In this document: one piece after another, positions 48,910 to 57,779 of the stretch | How positions within the stretch are numbered: the stretch's first letter is position 1 | Layout of the letters: each line of letters opens with the position of its first letter | From: Stigmatella aurantiaca | Lineage (GTDB): Bacteria > Myxococcota > Myxococcia > Myxococcales > Myxococcaceae | NCBI RefSeq assembly: GCF_900109545.1 | Contig: NZ_FOAP01000009.1 | Coordinates: 62,001-126,000, forward strand | DNA: 64,000 nt | Reading direction: 5' to 3' | The notes under the pieces: model-generated | The model's input: the letters and a program-made list of their open reading frames with translations, nothing else | Databases searched by the model: none | Told to the model about the DNA's origin: nothing | Made by a program: the position numbers and the translations under genes

Positions 48910-50301
48910 TTACGGGGTCAGGGGGCTCTCGGCCATGGCGGGGAGCTCCCAGGAGAGCGCGAAGCGGTGGGTGCCTCCCGCGGCGCTGTCGAGCCACCCC
49001 GTGAGGCGCTCGCTGCCCGCGAGCAGGGGGCCCAGCTCCGTGCTCACGGCGAAGAGGGCGGCGAGCTGCTGATCCGACACGATGTCCATCAGTGAGACCT
49101 GGGAGAGCGCCGCCGCCATCCGCTTCGGATCCGCCGTGAAGTCCACCGCGCGCGGCAGCTTCGCGCCCTGCGAGGGCAGCGCGGCGAGCAGGTGCTGCAC
49201 CACCGCCTCGTCATTGCCCACCACGAGCTGCGAGCCCTTCTGGCGGAGGAAGACACGGCCGCCCTTGAGCGTCAGCGCGTGGCCATCCGGCAGCACCTGG
49301 GCGCCGGGGAACTGGGCCAGGGGGGCGAGCGCGGCCTTCACCGCCGCCGCATCCTTCACCTCCGCGGCGAGCGCCTGGCGGGGCGCGAAGAAGCGCCCCT
49401 CGGGCGTGCGCAGGGAGCCCGTCACCTTCACGCTGTCCACCTGGAGCACCACCTGGCCGGTGAGCTGCGGTGTGAGGGCCCGGGTCACCGCCTCCACCTG
49501 CGCGGGCGGACAGCCGGTGCACAGCTGCTGGAGGCTGCCCCGCACGGAGTTCACGGCCTGGTACAGGCCCGCGGGCGCCACCTGGGCCCGGGAGAAGAGG
49601 AGCCCCTCGGGCTTCATCGCGCCATAGGGGCTGGTGCCCGCAGCCTTGAAGGGGGGCAGGGGCAACTTCGCGGCGGTGCCCTCGGCCTGGAGCCCGTTGT
49701 GCGTGCCCTGCAGGCCCACCACGTTGCCGCCCTGGAGGATGAAGACCACTCCGGGCAGCTTGCCCAGCCGCGCATCCGGCGTGGGGGCCTTGGCCATCAG
49801 CTTCACCATGGCCTTGAGCAGGTCGTCATCGTCATAGAGCGAGGCGAAGGCACACGCCTCGGAGCCCTTGAGGACATAGCCCGCCCGGCCGGGGCCGCGA
49901 GGGGCCATCACCGTCGTCATGCCCTGTGTGGTGGCGGTCTTCAGCTCTCCCTCGGTCTTCAGGGCCTCGTCGGCCCGGGCCTGGAAGGCCTTGGGCTCGG
50001 CGAGCCGGGTGCAGGACACCTTGCCCCGCCGGACGAAGGAGACGGTGGCGGCGCCCGCCGGGTCCATGCCCACGGAGGTGAGCGTCTCGGGCCGTGAGGG
50101 GTCCACGGTGAGAAAGGGGTGCAGCTCGGCGTTCCAGTTGGCGGGCCGCATCATGACGGACTGCATGCCCGCGCGGGCCATGAAGCCGTACAGGCCCTTG
50201 AGGGCATCCAGGCGGGGGATGTGGACAACGGTGTCCGCGCTGGGCGCGGCACGGGGGGCGGGGGCCGCGGCGAGCGCGGTGGCCAGAAGGAACGGGAGCA
50301 T
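48910..50301 (-). CDS. Secreted or periplasmic protein of unknown function
   Basis: 463 residues. The N-terminus is a signal peptide (MLPFLLATALAAAPAPRAA) with an AxA-like cleavage region. The rest is a soluble alpha/beta protein with three Cys (CTRLA, EACAFAS) and a CTGC pair near residue 250. I see no membrane segment or known enzyme motif. It is similar in style to DUF3352-like myxobacterial proteins (paired ADAL and KGGRVFLRQKGSQLVVGNDE strands), but this is not certain. It diverges from the ROK kinase gene. Confidence 0.7.
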   Translation of the reverse strand: MLPFLLATALAAAPAPRAAPSADTVVHIPRLDALKGLYGFMARAGMQSVMMRPANWNAELHPFLTVDPSRPETLTSVGMDPAGAATVSFVRRGKVSCTRLAEPKAFQARADEALKTEGELKTATTQGMTTVMAPRGPGRAGYVLKGSEACAFASLYDDDDLLKAMVKLMAKAPTPDARLGKLPGVVFILQGGNVVGLQGTHNGLQAEGTAAKLPLPPFKAAGTSPYGAMKPEGLLFSRAQVAPAGLYQAVNSVRGSLQQLCTGCPPAQVEAVTRALTPQLTGQVVLQVDSVKVTGSLRTPEGRFFAPRQALAAEVKDAAAVKAALAPLAQFPGAQVLPDGHALTLKGGRVFLRQKGSQLVVGNDEAVVQHLLAALPSQGAKLPRAVDFTADPKRMAAALSQVSLMDIVSDQQLAALFAVSTELGPLLAGSERLTGWLDSAAGGTHRFALSWELPAMAESPLTP

Positions 50302-50385
50302 GAGGCACCAGACAGCAGCCCGTCTCCTATACCCTGTCAAGCCGGACCGCTTCCGCTTTGGGGCGGGTTCGGGCAGGAAGACGCG

Positions 50386-51294
50386 ATGACGACACGGGTG
50401 GGCGGTATCGAGGCTGGAGGAACCAAGTTTGTCTGCGTGGTGGGCACCGGGCCGGAGGACATCCACGCCCAGGTGCGCATCCCCACCACGACGCCGGAGG
50501 CCACGCTGGGCGCGGCCCTGGCGTTCTTCCAGGAGCAGGGCCTCCAGGGCGGGCGGCTCGGGGCGCTGGGCATCGCGTCCTTCGGTCCCCTGGATCTGCA
50601 CCCGGGCTCGCCCACGTATGGCTTCATCACCTCCACCGCCAAGCCGGGCTGGAAGAACGTGGATGTGGTGGGCGCGTTCCGGCGGGCGCTGGACATCCCC
50701 GTGGGCTTCGACACGGACGTGAACGGGGCGGCCCTGGGCGAGGGGCGCTGGGGCGCGGCCCGGGGGCTGGACACGTTCGTCTACCTCACGGTGGGCACGG
50801 GCATCGGCGGGGGCGGCGTCATCAACCACCAGCGGATGCACGGCCTGATTCACCCGGAGATGGGCCACATCTGGCTGCCGCGCAGTCCGGACGAGGTGCC
50901 CTCGTTCCAGGGCGTGTGCCCCTACCACGGCGGGTGTTTCGAGGGCCTGGCCTCGGGGCCCGCGCTCCACCGCCGTTGGGGGGGACAGGCCGAGACCCTG
51001 CCCGAGCACCACCCGGCCTGGGCGCTGGAGGCGCACTACATCTCGCTGGCGATCTCCAACTTCATCGCCACGCTGTCACCCCAGCGGATCATCCTGGGCG
51101 GCGGGGTGATGGAACAAAAGCACCTCTACCCGTTGGTTCGTGACGAGGTGCGTCGCCTGCTCAATGGCTACATCCAGGCGCCCTCCATCCTGGAGCGGAT
51201 GGACGCGTACATCGTTCCGCCGGCGCTGGGAGGATTGTCCGGGGCCGCGGGCGCGCTGGCCCTGGCGCAGCGCGCGCTGGAAGGGGGCGGGTGA
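50386..51294 (+). CDS. ROK family sugar kinase (fructokinase-like)
   Basis: 302 residues. VGGIEAGGTKFVCVVG is the phosphate-1 ATP loop, NGAALGEGRWGAARG and LTVGTGIGGGGVINHQ form the sugar/phosphate region, and HPEMGHIW with CPYHGGCFEGLASGPAL carries the zinc-binding His-Cys cluster of ROK proteins. The ExGGTK start and the GCxEG pattern fit fructokinases. It phosphorylates a hexose in the cytoplasm with ATP. Confidence 0.92.
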   Translation: MTTRVGGIEAGGTKFVCVVGTGPEDIHAQVRIPTTTPEATLGAALAFFQEQGLQGGRLGALGIASFGPLDLHPGSPTYGFITSTAKPGWKNVDVVGAFRRALDIPVGFDTDVNGAALGEGRWGAARGLDTFVYLTVGTGIGGGGVINHQRMHGLIHPEMGHIWLPRSPDEVPSFQGVCPYHGGCFEGLASGPALHRRWGGQAETLPEHHPAWALEAHYISLAISNFIATLSPQRIILGGGVMEQKHLYPLVRDEVRRLLNGYIQAPSILERMDAYIVPPALGGLSGAAGALALAQRALEGGG

Positions 51295-51325
51295 AAACAG
51301 ACCTGAAGGGTGAAAACAGACCTGA
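51290..51325. repeat. Tandem 17-bp direct repeat with 19-bp period at the ROK stop codon
   Basis: GGTGAAAACAGACCTGA occurs at 51290-51306 and 51309-51325; the first copy contains the kinase stop codon. A run of seven T follows the second copy. The arrangement could be a binding site for a regulator of the downstream FAD oxidase, or a replication-slippage duplication. Confidence 0.7.
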
Positions 51326-51423
51326 TCTTTTTTTGATGCAAGGGCATCGACAAGGACGACGGCGCTGGCCGAGAGTTCTGAAAACAAGTGAACAGATGTC
51401 TCATCCGTTCACGCGAAAGCGAG

Positions 51424-52884
51424 ATGCCCATGTCGAGTCCGGTTCACCCCCGCCGAAAGATGCTCCAGGGAGCGTTGGCGGTGGCCGCGGTGGCGTTCAA
51501 TCCCCTGAGCCGAAGCTGGGCCGCCACCGCCGAGCCGGGGACGTTGCACGTTCCGGACTTCGATGGCCAGTTGCTGCTGGATACTGGGACGCGGGCCTCG
51601 GCGGCGGATGACTTCGGCCACATCGTCCACCACGCCCCCTGGGCGGTGCTCGTCCCGGGCTCGGTGGAGGACATCGTGAAAGTGGTCCGCTTCGCGCGGG
51701 CGCACGGCCTGAAGGTGGCGGGGACGCGCGGAATCGGCGAGAGCCACAGCACCCACGGCCAGGCCCAGGTGGAGGGCGGCATCGTCATCGACATGTCCGC
51801 CCTGTCCACCATTCACGAGATTGGCGCCGCGAGCGTCTGGGTGGATGCGGGCGTGCGGTGGAATGCCTTGCTGCAAGCCACGGTGCCGCTGGGCAAGAGC
51901 CCGCCGACGCTCACCGACTACATTGATTTGAGCGTGGGCGGCACGCTGTCGGTGGGGGGCATTGGCGGCCAGGTGTTCCGCCATGGCTTGCAGGTGGACA
52001 ATGTCCTGGAGATGGATGTCGTCACCGGACGGGGCGAGCTCGTGCGGTGCTCCCGCCTGATTCACCGGCCGCTGTTCGATGCCGTCCGGGGCGGGCTGGG
52101 CCAGTTCGGCATCATCGTGCGCGCGCGGATCCGCCTCGTGGCGGTGCTGCCCCAGGCCCGGACCTATACGGCCGTGTACACGGATCTGCCCCGCTTCCTG
52201 GCGGATCAGGTCCTGCTCATCGAGAGTGGCCGGTTCGATTACGTCGAGGGCTCGGTCTCCATCGCCAATGGGGGCCGGAGCTTCCAGCTCGAGGCGGTGA
52301 AATATTTCAAGCCCGGCGCGGAGCCCGACGATGCGGCCCTGCTTGCGGGGCTGTCGTATCAGCCCGGAACGCTGCAGGTGGCGGACAGCAGCTACTACGA
52401 CTTCACCAACCGGCTGGCCCCGCTGATCGCGTTCCTGCAGAGCAGTGGGCTCTGGGAATACCCGCACCCGTGGCTGGACATGTTCGTGCCGGGCACCGTG
52501 GCGGCCTCGTTCGTGAAGCAGGTGCTGGACCAGACGCCCGAGGCCGAGATGGGCGGCGGGCCCATCCTCTTGTACCCCTTCCGGCTCGACAAGCTCACGG
52601 CCCCGTTCGTGCGCGTGCCCCCCGGCAGGCATGCGTTCCTGTTCTCGCTGCTGCGCACCGCCGTGCCGCCCACCGAGGAGAACGTGGCGGCGCTGGTGGC
52701 CAAGAACCAGCTCTTCGTGGAGCAGCTCATGCAGGTGGGCGGGCGGCGGTATGCCATCGGCTCCGCGCCCCCGGGTCCCGGGGGCTGGCGCGAGCACTTC
52801 GAGCCGCTGTGGCCCTCGTTCCAAGCGGCCAAGGCGCTCTTCGACCCGGACAACGTCCTCACGCCGGGCCAGCGCATCTTCTGA
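51424..52884 (+). CDS. FAD-linked oxidase related to cytokinin dehydrogenases, Tat-type leader
   Basis: About 486 residues from the ATG at 51424 (51430 is also possible). The leader PRRKMLQGALAVAAVAF has twin Arg, suggesting Tat export. The PCMH FAD domain has LKVAGTRGIGESHSTHGQAQ, where the second His aligns with the covalent FAD His of plant cytokinin dehydrogenases, and GGIVIDMSAL. The end reads FDPDNVLTPGQRIF, the family's C-terminal signature. The usual GHS is changed to SHS. The substrate may be a cytokinin-like amine or another alcohol; this is not shown by the sequence. Confidence 0.85.
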   Translation: MPMSSPVHPRRKMLQGALAVAAVAFNPLSRSWAATAEPGTLHVPDFDGQLLLDTGTRASAADDFGHIVHHAPWAVLVPGSVEDIVKVVRFARAHGLKVAGTRGIGESHSTHGQAQVEGGIVIDMSALSTIHEIGAASVWVDAGVRWNALLQATVPLGKSPPTLTDYIDLSVGGTLSVGGIGGQVFRHGLQVDNVLEMDVVTGRGELVRCSRLIHRPLFDAVRGGLGQFGIIVRARIRLVAVLPQARTYTAVYTDLPRFLADQVLLIESGRFDYVEGSVSIANGGRSFQLEAVKYFKPGAEPDDAALLAGLSYQPGTLQVADSSYYDFTNRLAPLIAFLQSSGLWEYPHPWLDMFVPGTVAASFVKQVLDQTPEAEMGGGPILLYPFRLDKLTAPFVRVPPGRHAFLFSLLRTAVPPTEENVAALVAKNQLFVEQLMQVGGRRYAIGSAPPGPGGWREHFEPLWPSFQAAKALFDPDNVLTPGQRIF

Positions 52885-52890
52885 GCGGCT

Positions 52891-53199
52891 TCAGTGCCTC
52901 GGGGTGACGCCGCGCACGGTGTGCACCGCGGCGTCCACCTCGGCGAGGATGCGCCGGGCATGGGCCAGGAAGGCCTCGCCCGCAGGCAGCAGGCGCATGC
53001 CCCGCGCCGTCCGCTCGAAGAGCGGCGTGCCGAGCTCATCCTCCAGCGCGAGGATGTGGCGGCTCAGGGGCGGTTGGGTGAGGTGCAGCCGGCGGGCGGC
53101 CCGGCCCACGTGGCCTTCCTCGGCCACCGCGACGAAGGATTGGATGTGCGTGAGACTCACGGTGCGTGAGTCTACCGCATCCCGTGCGGTGGGCGTCAT
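52891..53199 (-). CDS. HTH-only LysR-type protein (truncated regulator)
   Basis: 102 residues from MTPTARDAVDSR. The LysR winged-HTH is complete: LTHIQSFVAVAEEGHVGRAARRLHLTQPPLSRHILALEDELG, followed by RLLPAGEAFLAHARRIL and the start of the linker helix. The effector-binding domain of about 200 residues is missing; the stop lies 7 bp from the FAD oxidase stop. Either the gene lost its 3' part or it works as a small DNA-binding protein. It diverges from the methionine aminopeptidase gene. Confidence 0.7.
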   Translation of the reverse strand: MTPTARDAVDSRTVSLTHIQSFVAVAEEGHVGRAARRLHLTQPPLSRHILALEDELGTPLFERTARGMRLLPAGEAFLAHARRILAEVDAAVHTVRGVTPRH

Positions 53200-53249
53200 G
53201 CCAAGACAGCATTGGACGCTCCGCGAGCCCGGGTGCCACCTTGCCCGCC

Positions 53250-54017
53250 ATGGGCATTCCATTGTTGAAGGGCACCGAAATCGATCGCCTCCGCCTGGCG
53301 GGGCAAGCGGCGGCGGGCACGTTGGCACACATCGCCTCGCGCCTGGTGCCGGGCATCTCCACGGCGGACATTGATGCGTGGGTGAGGGAGGACACGGCGC
53401 GGCGCGGCGGCACGCCCAGCCAGCTGGGCTACAAGGGCTTTCCCGCCACGGTGTGCACCAGCCGCAATCAGGTGGTCTGCCACGGCATTCCCCGCCCGGA
53501 CGAGCGCCTGGCGCCCGGGGACATCGTCAACGTGGACGTGACGACGTGTCTGAATGGGTTCCATGGGGACACCTCCGCCACGTTCTTCATTGGCGAGGTG
53601 TCGCCAGAGGCCCGGCACGTGGTGGACGTGGCGCGGCGGTGCCGGGACGCGGGCATCGCGGTGGTGCGGCATGGCGCGAAGCTGGGGGACATTGGCGCCG
53701 CCATCCAGGAGCTGGCCCACGCGGAGGGGTGCAGCGTGGTGGAGGAGTTCGGCGGCCATGGCATCGGCCGCAGCATGCACGGGCCGCCGCATGTGCCCCA
53801 CGTGGGGCGCAAGGGCACGGGCATCACCCTGCGCTCGGGCATGGTGCTCACCATCGAGCCCATGGTGAACCTGGGGCGTCCCGAGATCCGCCTCCTGCCG
53901 GATGGGTGGACGGTGGTGACGGCGGACGGCAGCCTCTCGGCCCAGTTCGAGCACACGGTGCTCGTCACGCGCGAGGGCTGCGAGGTGCTTACCCCCGTGT
54001 GTCCGCCCGTCGTCTAG
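53250..54017 (+). CDS. map: Methionine aminopeptidase, type I
   Basis: 255 residues. Metal ligands are visible: NVDVTTCLNGFHGDTSATF (Asp pair), GGHGIGRSMHGPPHVPH (His), TIEPMVNLG (Glu) and QFEHTVLV (Glu). It removes the N-terminal Met from nascent proteins. The ATG at 53250 gives the usual start, before KGTEIDRLRLAGQAA. Upstream frames have no homology. It may be one of several map copies, as it is not next to ribosomal genes. Confidence 0.93.
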   Translation: MGIPLLKGTEIDRLRLAGQAAAGTLAHIASRLVPGISTADIDAWVREDTARRGGTPSQLGYKGFPATVCTSRNQVVCHGIPRPDERLAPGDIVNVDVTTCLNGFHGDTSATFFIGEVSPEARHVVDVARRCRDAGIAVVRHGAKLGDIGAAIQELAHAEGCSVVEEFGGHGIGRSMHGPPHVPHVGRKGTGITLRSGMVLTIEPMVNLGRPEIRLLPDGWTVVTADGSLSAQFEHTVLVTREGCEVLTPVCPPVV

Positions 54018-54238
54018 ACGGACGAGCTTCTCGTCGCCTTCTCACTACGACGCGCTGTCCTTCACCCTGGTCACGGAGGTGCATGCCCAGTAGGCAGGGT
54101 TCCTCTGGCGCTGGGTTCACCCGCTCCACCACGGCCCCTGGCGACCTTGTACCCCCAAGGGGGGCGGCGGTAGCGCACCCGGGCGCACATCGCGGTATGT
54201 GTGCCCATCCCCCTTGGTGCTGAGGTACCGTTGGCGCC

Positions 54239-55183
54239 ATGTCCAATGGCTTCATCTGGTCCAGCGCGGACGAACCGCATGCCGCGCGGCGGCGCGAGCT
54301 GCTTCGCACGCATCCCGAGATCAAGGAACTCTACGGCCCGTGCTCGCGCACGAAGTACGTCTGTACGCTGCTCGTCGGGCTGCAGCTCTCGCTCGCCTTT
54401 CTGCTGCGTGACGCGCCCTGGTGGCTGATTGTTCTGGTCGCCTATGCGGTGGGCGGAGTGATCAACCAGGCGCTCCTCCTGGCCATTCACGAGATCTCTC
54501 ACAATCTCGCGTTCCGCAAGCCCTGGCACAATCGCGTGTTCGGCGTCTTCATCAATCTGCCCGTGGGTGTGCCGGTCTCAGAAACGTTTCGCTACTACCA
54601 CCTGCGCCATCACACCCATCAGGGTGACGAGCGGCTCGACACGGATATCCCGACGGAGTTCGAGGCGCGCTTGTTGCGCCATCGCGCAAGCAAACTGCTC
54701 TGGCTCTCTTGCCAAGGCTTTGCCTACGCGCTCCGCCCGCTGTTCGTGGATCCAAAGAAGCCGGCGGCTTCCGAGATCGCCAACCTCCTCGTGCAGGTCG
54801 CGTTCAGCGTGGCCGTGTTCCATTTTTGGGGCGGCAAAGCGCTTGCCTATCTGCCGATCAGTTCACTGATCGTCATGGGGCTCCATCCGATTGCCGGACA
54901 CTACATCTCGGAGCACTACGTCTTCCGCGAAGGGCAGGAGACTTACTCGTACTACGGGCCGCTCAACGTGCTCGCGTTCAATGTCGGCTACCACAACGAG
55001 CACCACGACTTCCCCTACGTTCCTGGCTCGCGCCTGCCGAAGCTACGGGCGATGGCGCCGGAGTTTTACGACGGTCTCCTGTCGCACAAATCGTGGACGG
55101 CGACGCTTTGGAACTTCGTCATGCGCCCCAGCCTGGGGGGGTACAGCCGCATCAAGCGGCGCGTGGAGCGGCGGCGAGGCTAG
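54239..55183 (+). CDS. DES1-like sphingolipid delta-4 desaturase / fatty acid desaturase
   Basis: 314 residues. The N-terminus (NGFIWSSADEPHAARRRELLRTHPEIKELYG) matches the Lipid_DES domain found before the desaturase core in eukaryotic DES1. The three His boxes are HEISH, HLRHHTH and NEHHDFPYVPG, and four membrane helices are apparent. YGPLNVLAFNVGYHNEHH is nearly the eukaryotic DES1 signature. It would introduce a double bond into a sphingoid or acyl chain in the membrane. Its GC looks lower than in neighbouring genes, suggesting transfer. A ceramidase-like gene lies at 16 kb. Confidence 0.88.
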   Translation: MSNGFIWSSADEPHAARRRELLRTHPEIKELYGPCSRTKYVCTLLVGLQLSLAFLLRDAPWWLIVLVAYAVGGVINQALLLAIHEISHNLAFRKPWHNRVFGVFINLPVGVPVSETFRYYHLRHHTHQGDERLDTDIPTEFEARLLRHRASKLLWLSCQGFAYALRPLFVDPKKPAASEIANLLVQVAFSVAVFHFWGGKALAYLPISSLIVMGLHPIAGHYISEHYVFREGQETYSYYGPLNVLAFNVGYHNEHHDFPYVPGSRLPKLRAMAPEFYDGLLSHKSWTATLWNFVMRPSLGGYSRIKRRVERRRG

Positions 55184-55790
55184 CGCCCAGACTCCTGCCG
55201 CGCACCTGATGGGAGCGCGGCCTGGCTAGCATGGAGCCTCCTCGCCCTGGCGCCCTCGCGCTGGGAGCTCGACGGGCTGTCAGATACGCCAGCACCCTCC
55301 GCCTGCCTCCACACCTGCCGCAGGCGAACACGTCGAGCGCGAAGCTCCTGCGCAGCAGCCCGGCCCCATCCAGCCGAGGCGTGCACTCCTGGGTCGGCTC
55401 CCATCTCGTCGCTGAGCGATTGTGAATCCCCTGGGGTTACCCTGGCCCCTGCGCGAGGGCAGCCCCAGAGCGCGGGGGGTTGGAGCTCAAGCCGCCCCAG
55501 CCCGACAAGAGAGCCAGGCACTTGCCGCACCCCTCCTGGGAAAGCGGCTGCGCTGGGCAGGCGTGTCTGCTGGAGATGAAAGGCTTCCGCGCCGGCTCGG
55601 CGTGCGGCTCAAGGGCTCCCCGTCAGCGTCCCTCACCTCCCGCGGTGCTCCCGCCCGTTACGCCCAAGAGGGCTCCTGTCCTTCCTATGCTCCGGAAAGA
55701 TCGTCGAACACTGGGATGTATTACAGACAATTCCTTCCAAAGCGGAGAACCTCAACGGAATGTTCTGAATCGATCCGCACAGGTTAGGCG
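55184..55790. other. Gene-free stretch
   Basis: About 600 bp without a convincing gene. Short frames on both strands lack homology, codon bias and ribosome binding sites. The last 110 bp (from about 55680) are clearly lower in GC than the rest, marking the edge of the transferred LysR/isochorismatase pair. Confidence 0.6.
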
Positions 55791-56684
55791 TCAGCGGTCG
55801 ACGCCCACCGGGTTCGGGGCCTTTCCAAAACACGCGATCAGCATGTCGGTGAGCACCCTCACCTTTCGCGCCGGATGCGGACTTGGCGGCCGAACGACAT
55901 AGATGCCTGCCAGCGGCGGCGGATAACGTGTCATGACCGCGACGAGCGCACCGGAAGCGACATGGTCTTGGGTGATGACCTCCGGAAGCCAGGCGATGCC
56001 GAGCCCTGCCAAAGCCGCTGCCATCAGCGCCGTACCGTTATCGGCTTTGAAGCGTCCCAGCGGACGGATCGTGATGATCTTGTCACCATCTGTGAATTGC
56101 CAGGGTTCGGTGCCCTGCATCAGCGCCTGATGGACGACGAGTTCATCTGGCGTCTCCGGAGACCCATGCGCCTTGATGTAATCGGGGCTCGCCACAAGTC
56201 TCCCATAGATGGGTCCAACATGCCGCGCGATCAGGGTTGAATCCTTCAGATAGCCAATCCGGATCGCGCAGTCGAACCCCTCCGCGACGAGATCCACGAA
56301 GCGATCGCTATAGGAGGCGTGGATGTGGAGCTGCGGATGGCGTCGCGCCATGTCCGCGAGCACCGGAGCCAGGTGCGTTGGCCCGAAGGTCAGCGGCACG
56401 GCAATGCGCAGCCGCCCGCGAAGCTCACCGTCGGGCTGGATCGATTCTCGGGCTGCGTCGATCTCGGCGCAGGCGCGCGCCGCATGATCGCGAAACGTGA
56501 CGCCGGCTTCCGTGAGTGCAGCGCCGCGCGTGGTGCGCGCGAGCAACTGCACGCCGAGTTCCGCTTCGAGCCGGGCAAGCTGACGGCTGACGATTGACTT
56601 GGAGACGCCAAGCCGTCGAGCGGCGGACGACACGCCTCCTGCATCGGCCACTTCCACGAAGGTCCTGAGCTCTTCGATATCCAA
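55791..56684 (-). CDS. LysR-type transcriptional regulator
   Basis: About 297 residues if a TTG at 56684 is used (LDIEELRTF); an ATG-type frame extends to 56729 (MPLPAKLCRG). The HTH is LRTFVEVADAGGVSSAARRLGVSKSIVSRQLARLEAELGVQL, and the effector domain (LRGRLRIAVPLTFGPTHLAPVL ... GLGIAWLPEVI) is complete, of the CrgA-like (PBP2) class. It diverges from the isochorismatase-family gene, which it probably controls. GC is lower than in the chromosome around it. Confidence 0.9.
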   Translation of the reverse strand: MDIEELRTFVEVADAGGVSSAARRLGVSKSIVSRQLARLEAELGVQLLARTTRGAALTEAGVTFRDHAARACAEIDAARESIQPDGELRGRLRIAVPLTFGPTHLAPVLADMARRHPQLHIHASYSDRFVDLVAEGFDCAIRIGYLKDSTLIARHVGPIYGRLVASPDYIKAHGSPETPDELVVHQALMQGTEPWQFTDGDKIITIRPLGRFKADNGTALMAAALAGLGIAWLPEVITQDHVASGALVAVMTRYPPPLAGIYVVRPPSPHPARKVRVLTDMLIACFGKAPNPVGVDR

Positions 56685-56832
56685 TTCGGCGTTCCCCGTT
56701 CCGCGACACAGCTTAGCAGGAAGGGGCACTATCGCATCACGGATAGGAACGGCAATACCTCCTCAGGCAACGCCGCCGTTGGCGCATGTCCCTCGACCCA
56801 CCTCACTTACAACGGCAGCAGAGGATGTAATC

Positions 56833-57480
56833 ATGACCTTTCGTAATGGCCTTGCGTCGCTTCTTCGTCCCGAAGATTCGGTCCTCGTTCTGATCGACCA
56901 CCAGCCTTTCCAGCTCACGAACCTGAACAGCCACGACCCGCACATGGCGGTCAATAATGCGGCAGCGTTGGCAAAGGCCGCCAAGGTCTTCGGCGTCCCG
57001 ACCATTCTGACCAGCGTCATCGCCGAACGCGGCGGTCTCATCTTCCCGCAGATCACCAGCGTCTTCCCGGGTCAGGAGGTGATCGACAGGACCTTGATCA
57101 ACACCTGGGAGGACAAGAAGGTGGTTGATGCGGTGAAGGCGACGGGCCGCAAGCAACTGATCATCGCAGGCCTGTATACGGAGATCTGTGTCGCAATGCC
57201 GGTGATCCATGCCCTCGGCGAAGGCTGGGATGTGACTGTCATCACCGATGCGTGCGGAGCGGTTTCGGTAGAGGCTCATCAGGTGGCCATCCAGCGCATG
57301 ATCGCGGCCGGCGCGAACGTGATGACCTGGCTGGCACTTGCGTCTGAATGGCACCGCGACCACGCGCGGACAGAGCACGCTGCCGGCTTCGTCGAAGTGC
57401 TCAAGGACCATATGGCTGGTAGCGGCATCGCATTCCTGTGGGAGCAGCAGCTGCTCAATACGCCCGTGCCGAAAAGCTAA
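56833..57480 (+). CDS. Isochorismatase-family cysteine hydrolase (YcaC-like)
   Basis: 215 residues. Catalytic residues fit the family: the first Asp in VLVLIDHQPFQ, the Lys in DKKVVDAVKATGRKQL, and the Cys nucleophile in GLYTEICVAMPV. The length and the WEQQLLN tail fit YcaC/hydrolase sub-branches of unknown substrate. It is divergent from the LysR gene across about 100 bp and followed by a hairpin. Codon usage is more AT-rich than in the host, in line with recent transfer from another proteobacterium. Confidence 0.9.
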   Translation: MTFRNGLASLLRPEDSVLVLIDHQPFQLTNLNSHDPHMAVNNAAALAKAAKVFGVPTILTSVIAERGGLIFPQITSVFPGQEVIDRTLINTWEDKKVVDAVKATGRKQLIIAGLYTEICVAMPVIHALGEGWDVTVITDACGAVSVEAHQVAIQRMIAAGANVMTWLALASEWHRDHARTEHAAGFVEVLKDHMAGSGIAFLWEQQLLNTPVPKS

Positions 57481-57492
57481 CGGATACCAGGG

Positions 57493-57540
57493 GACGGCGC
57501 GATCGCGAGAATGCCGACTGCTCATCGCAGTCTCGCCGTC
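57493..57540 (+). terminator. Nested hairpin after the isochorismatase-family gene
   Basis: An inner stem GACTGC-TCATC-GCAGTC (57516-57532) sits inside an outer pair GACGGCG (57493-57499) / CGCCGTC (57534-57540), starting 12 bp after the stop codon. The remaining sequence up to 57779 holds no recognisable gene. Confidence 0.6.
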
Positions 57541-57779
57541 CACCCTGGGGGCAAAAGCGATGGTCCAAGCTCGACGCAACGACGTTCACGAACGTGGTTG
57601 CGCCAGCGCGGGAGCGAGCTGTCCTGTTCCCTCAAGCAGGGGCGGAGCCGGGTCTTACGGAGGAGAGCCCCGCCTTTGCCGCGACTGCTGCGACCGGGAA
57701 GCCATTGCTTTCCAGGTCGCCGCCCAGCCTCCCACCTCGCTCACCCTGCGCCTGTGCAGCGCACGGACCCTGGCGCGGT

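Noticed and set aside
55180..55787. Several open frames of 60-140 codons on both strands
   Set aside because: They arise from high GC, overlap each other, and show no motifs, ribosome binding sites or codon bias.
57481..57779. Small coding frames after the isochorismatase-family gene
   Set aside because: They have no homology, overlap a likely terminator and lack ribosome binding sites.
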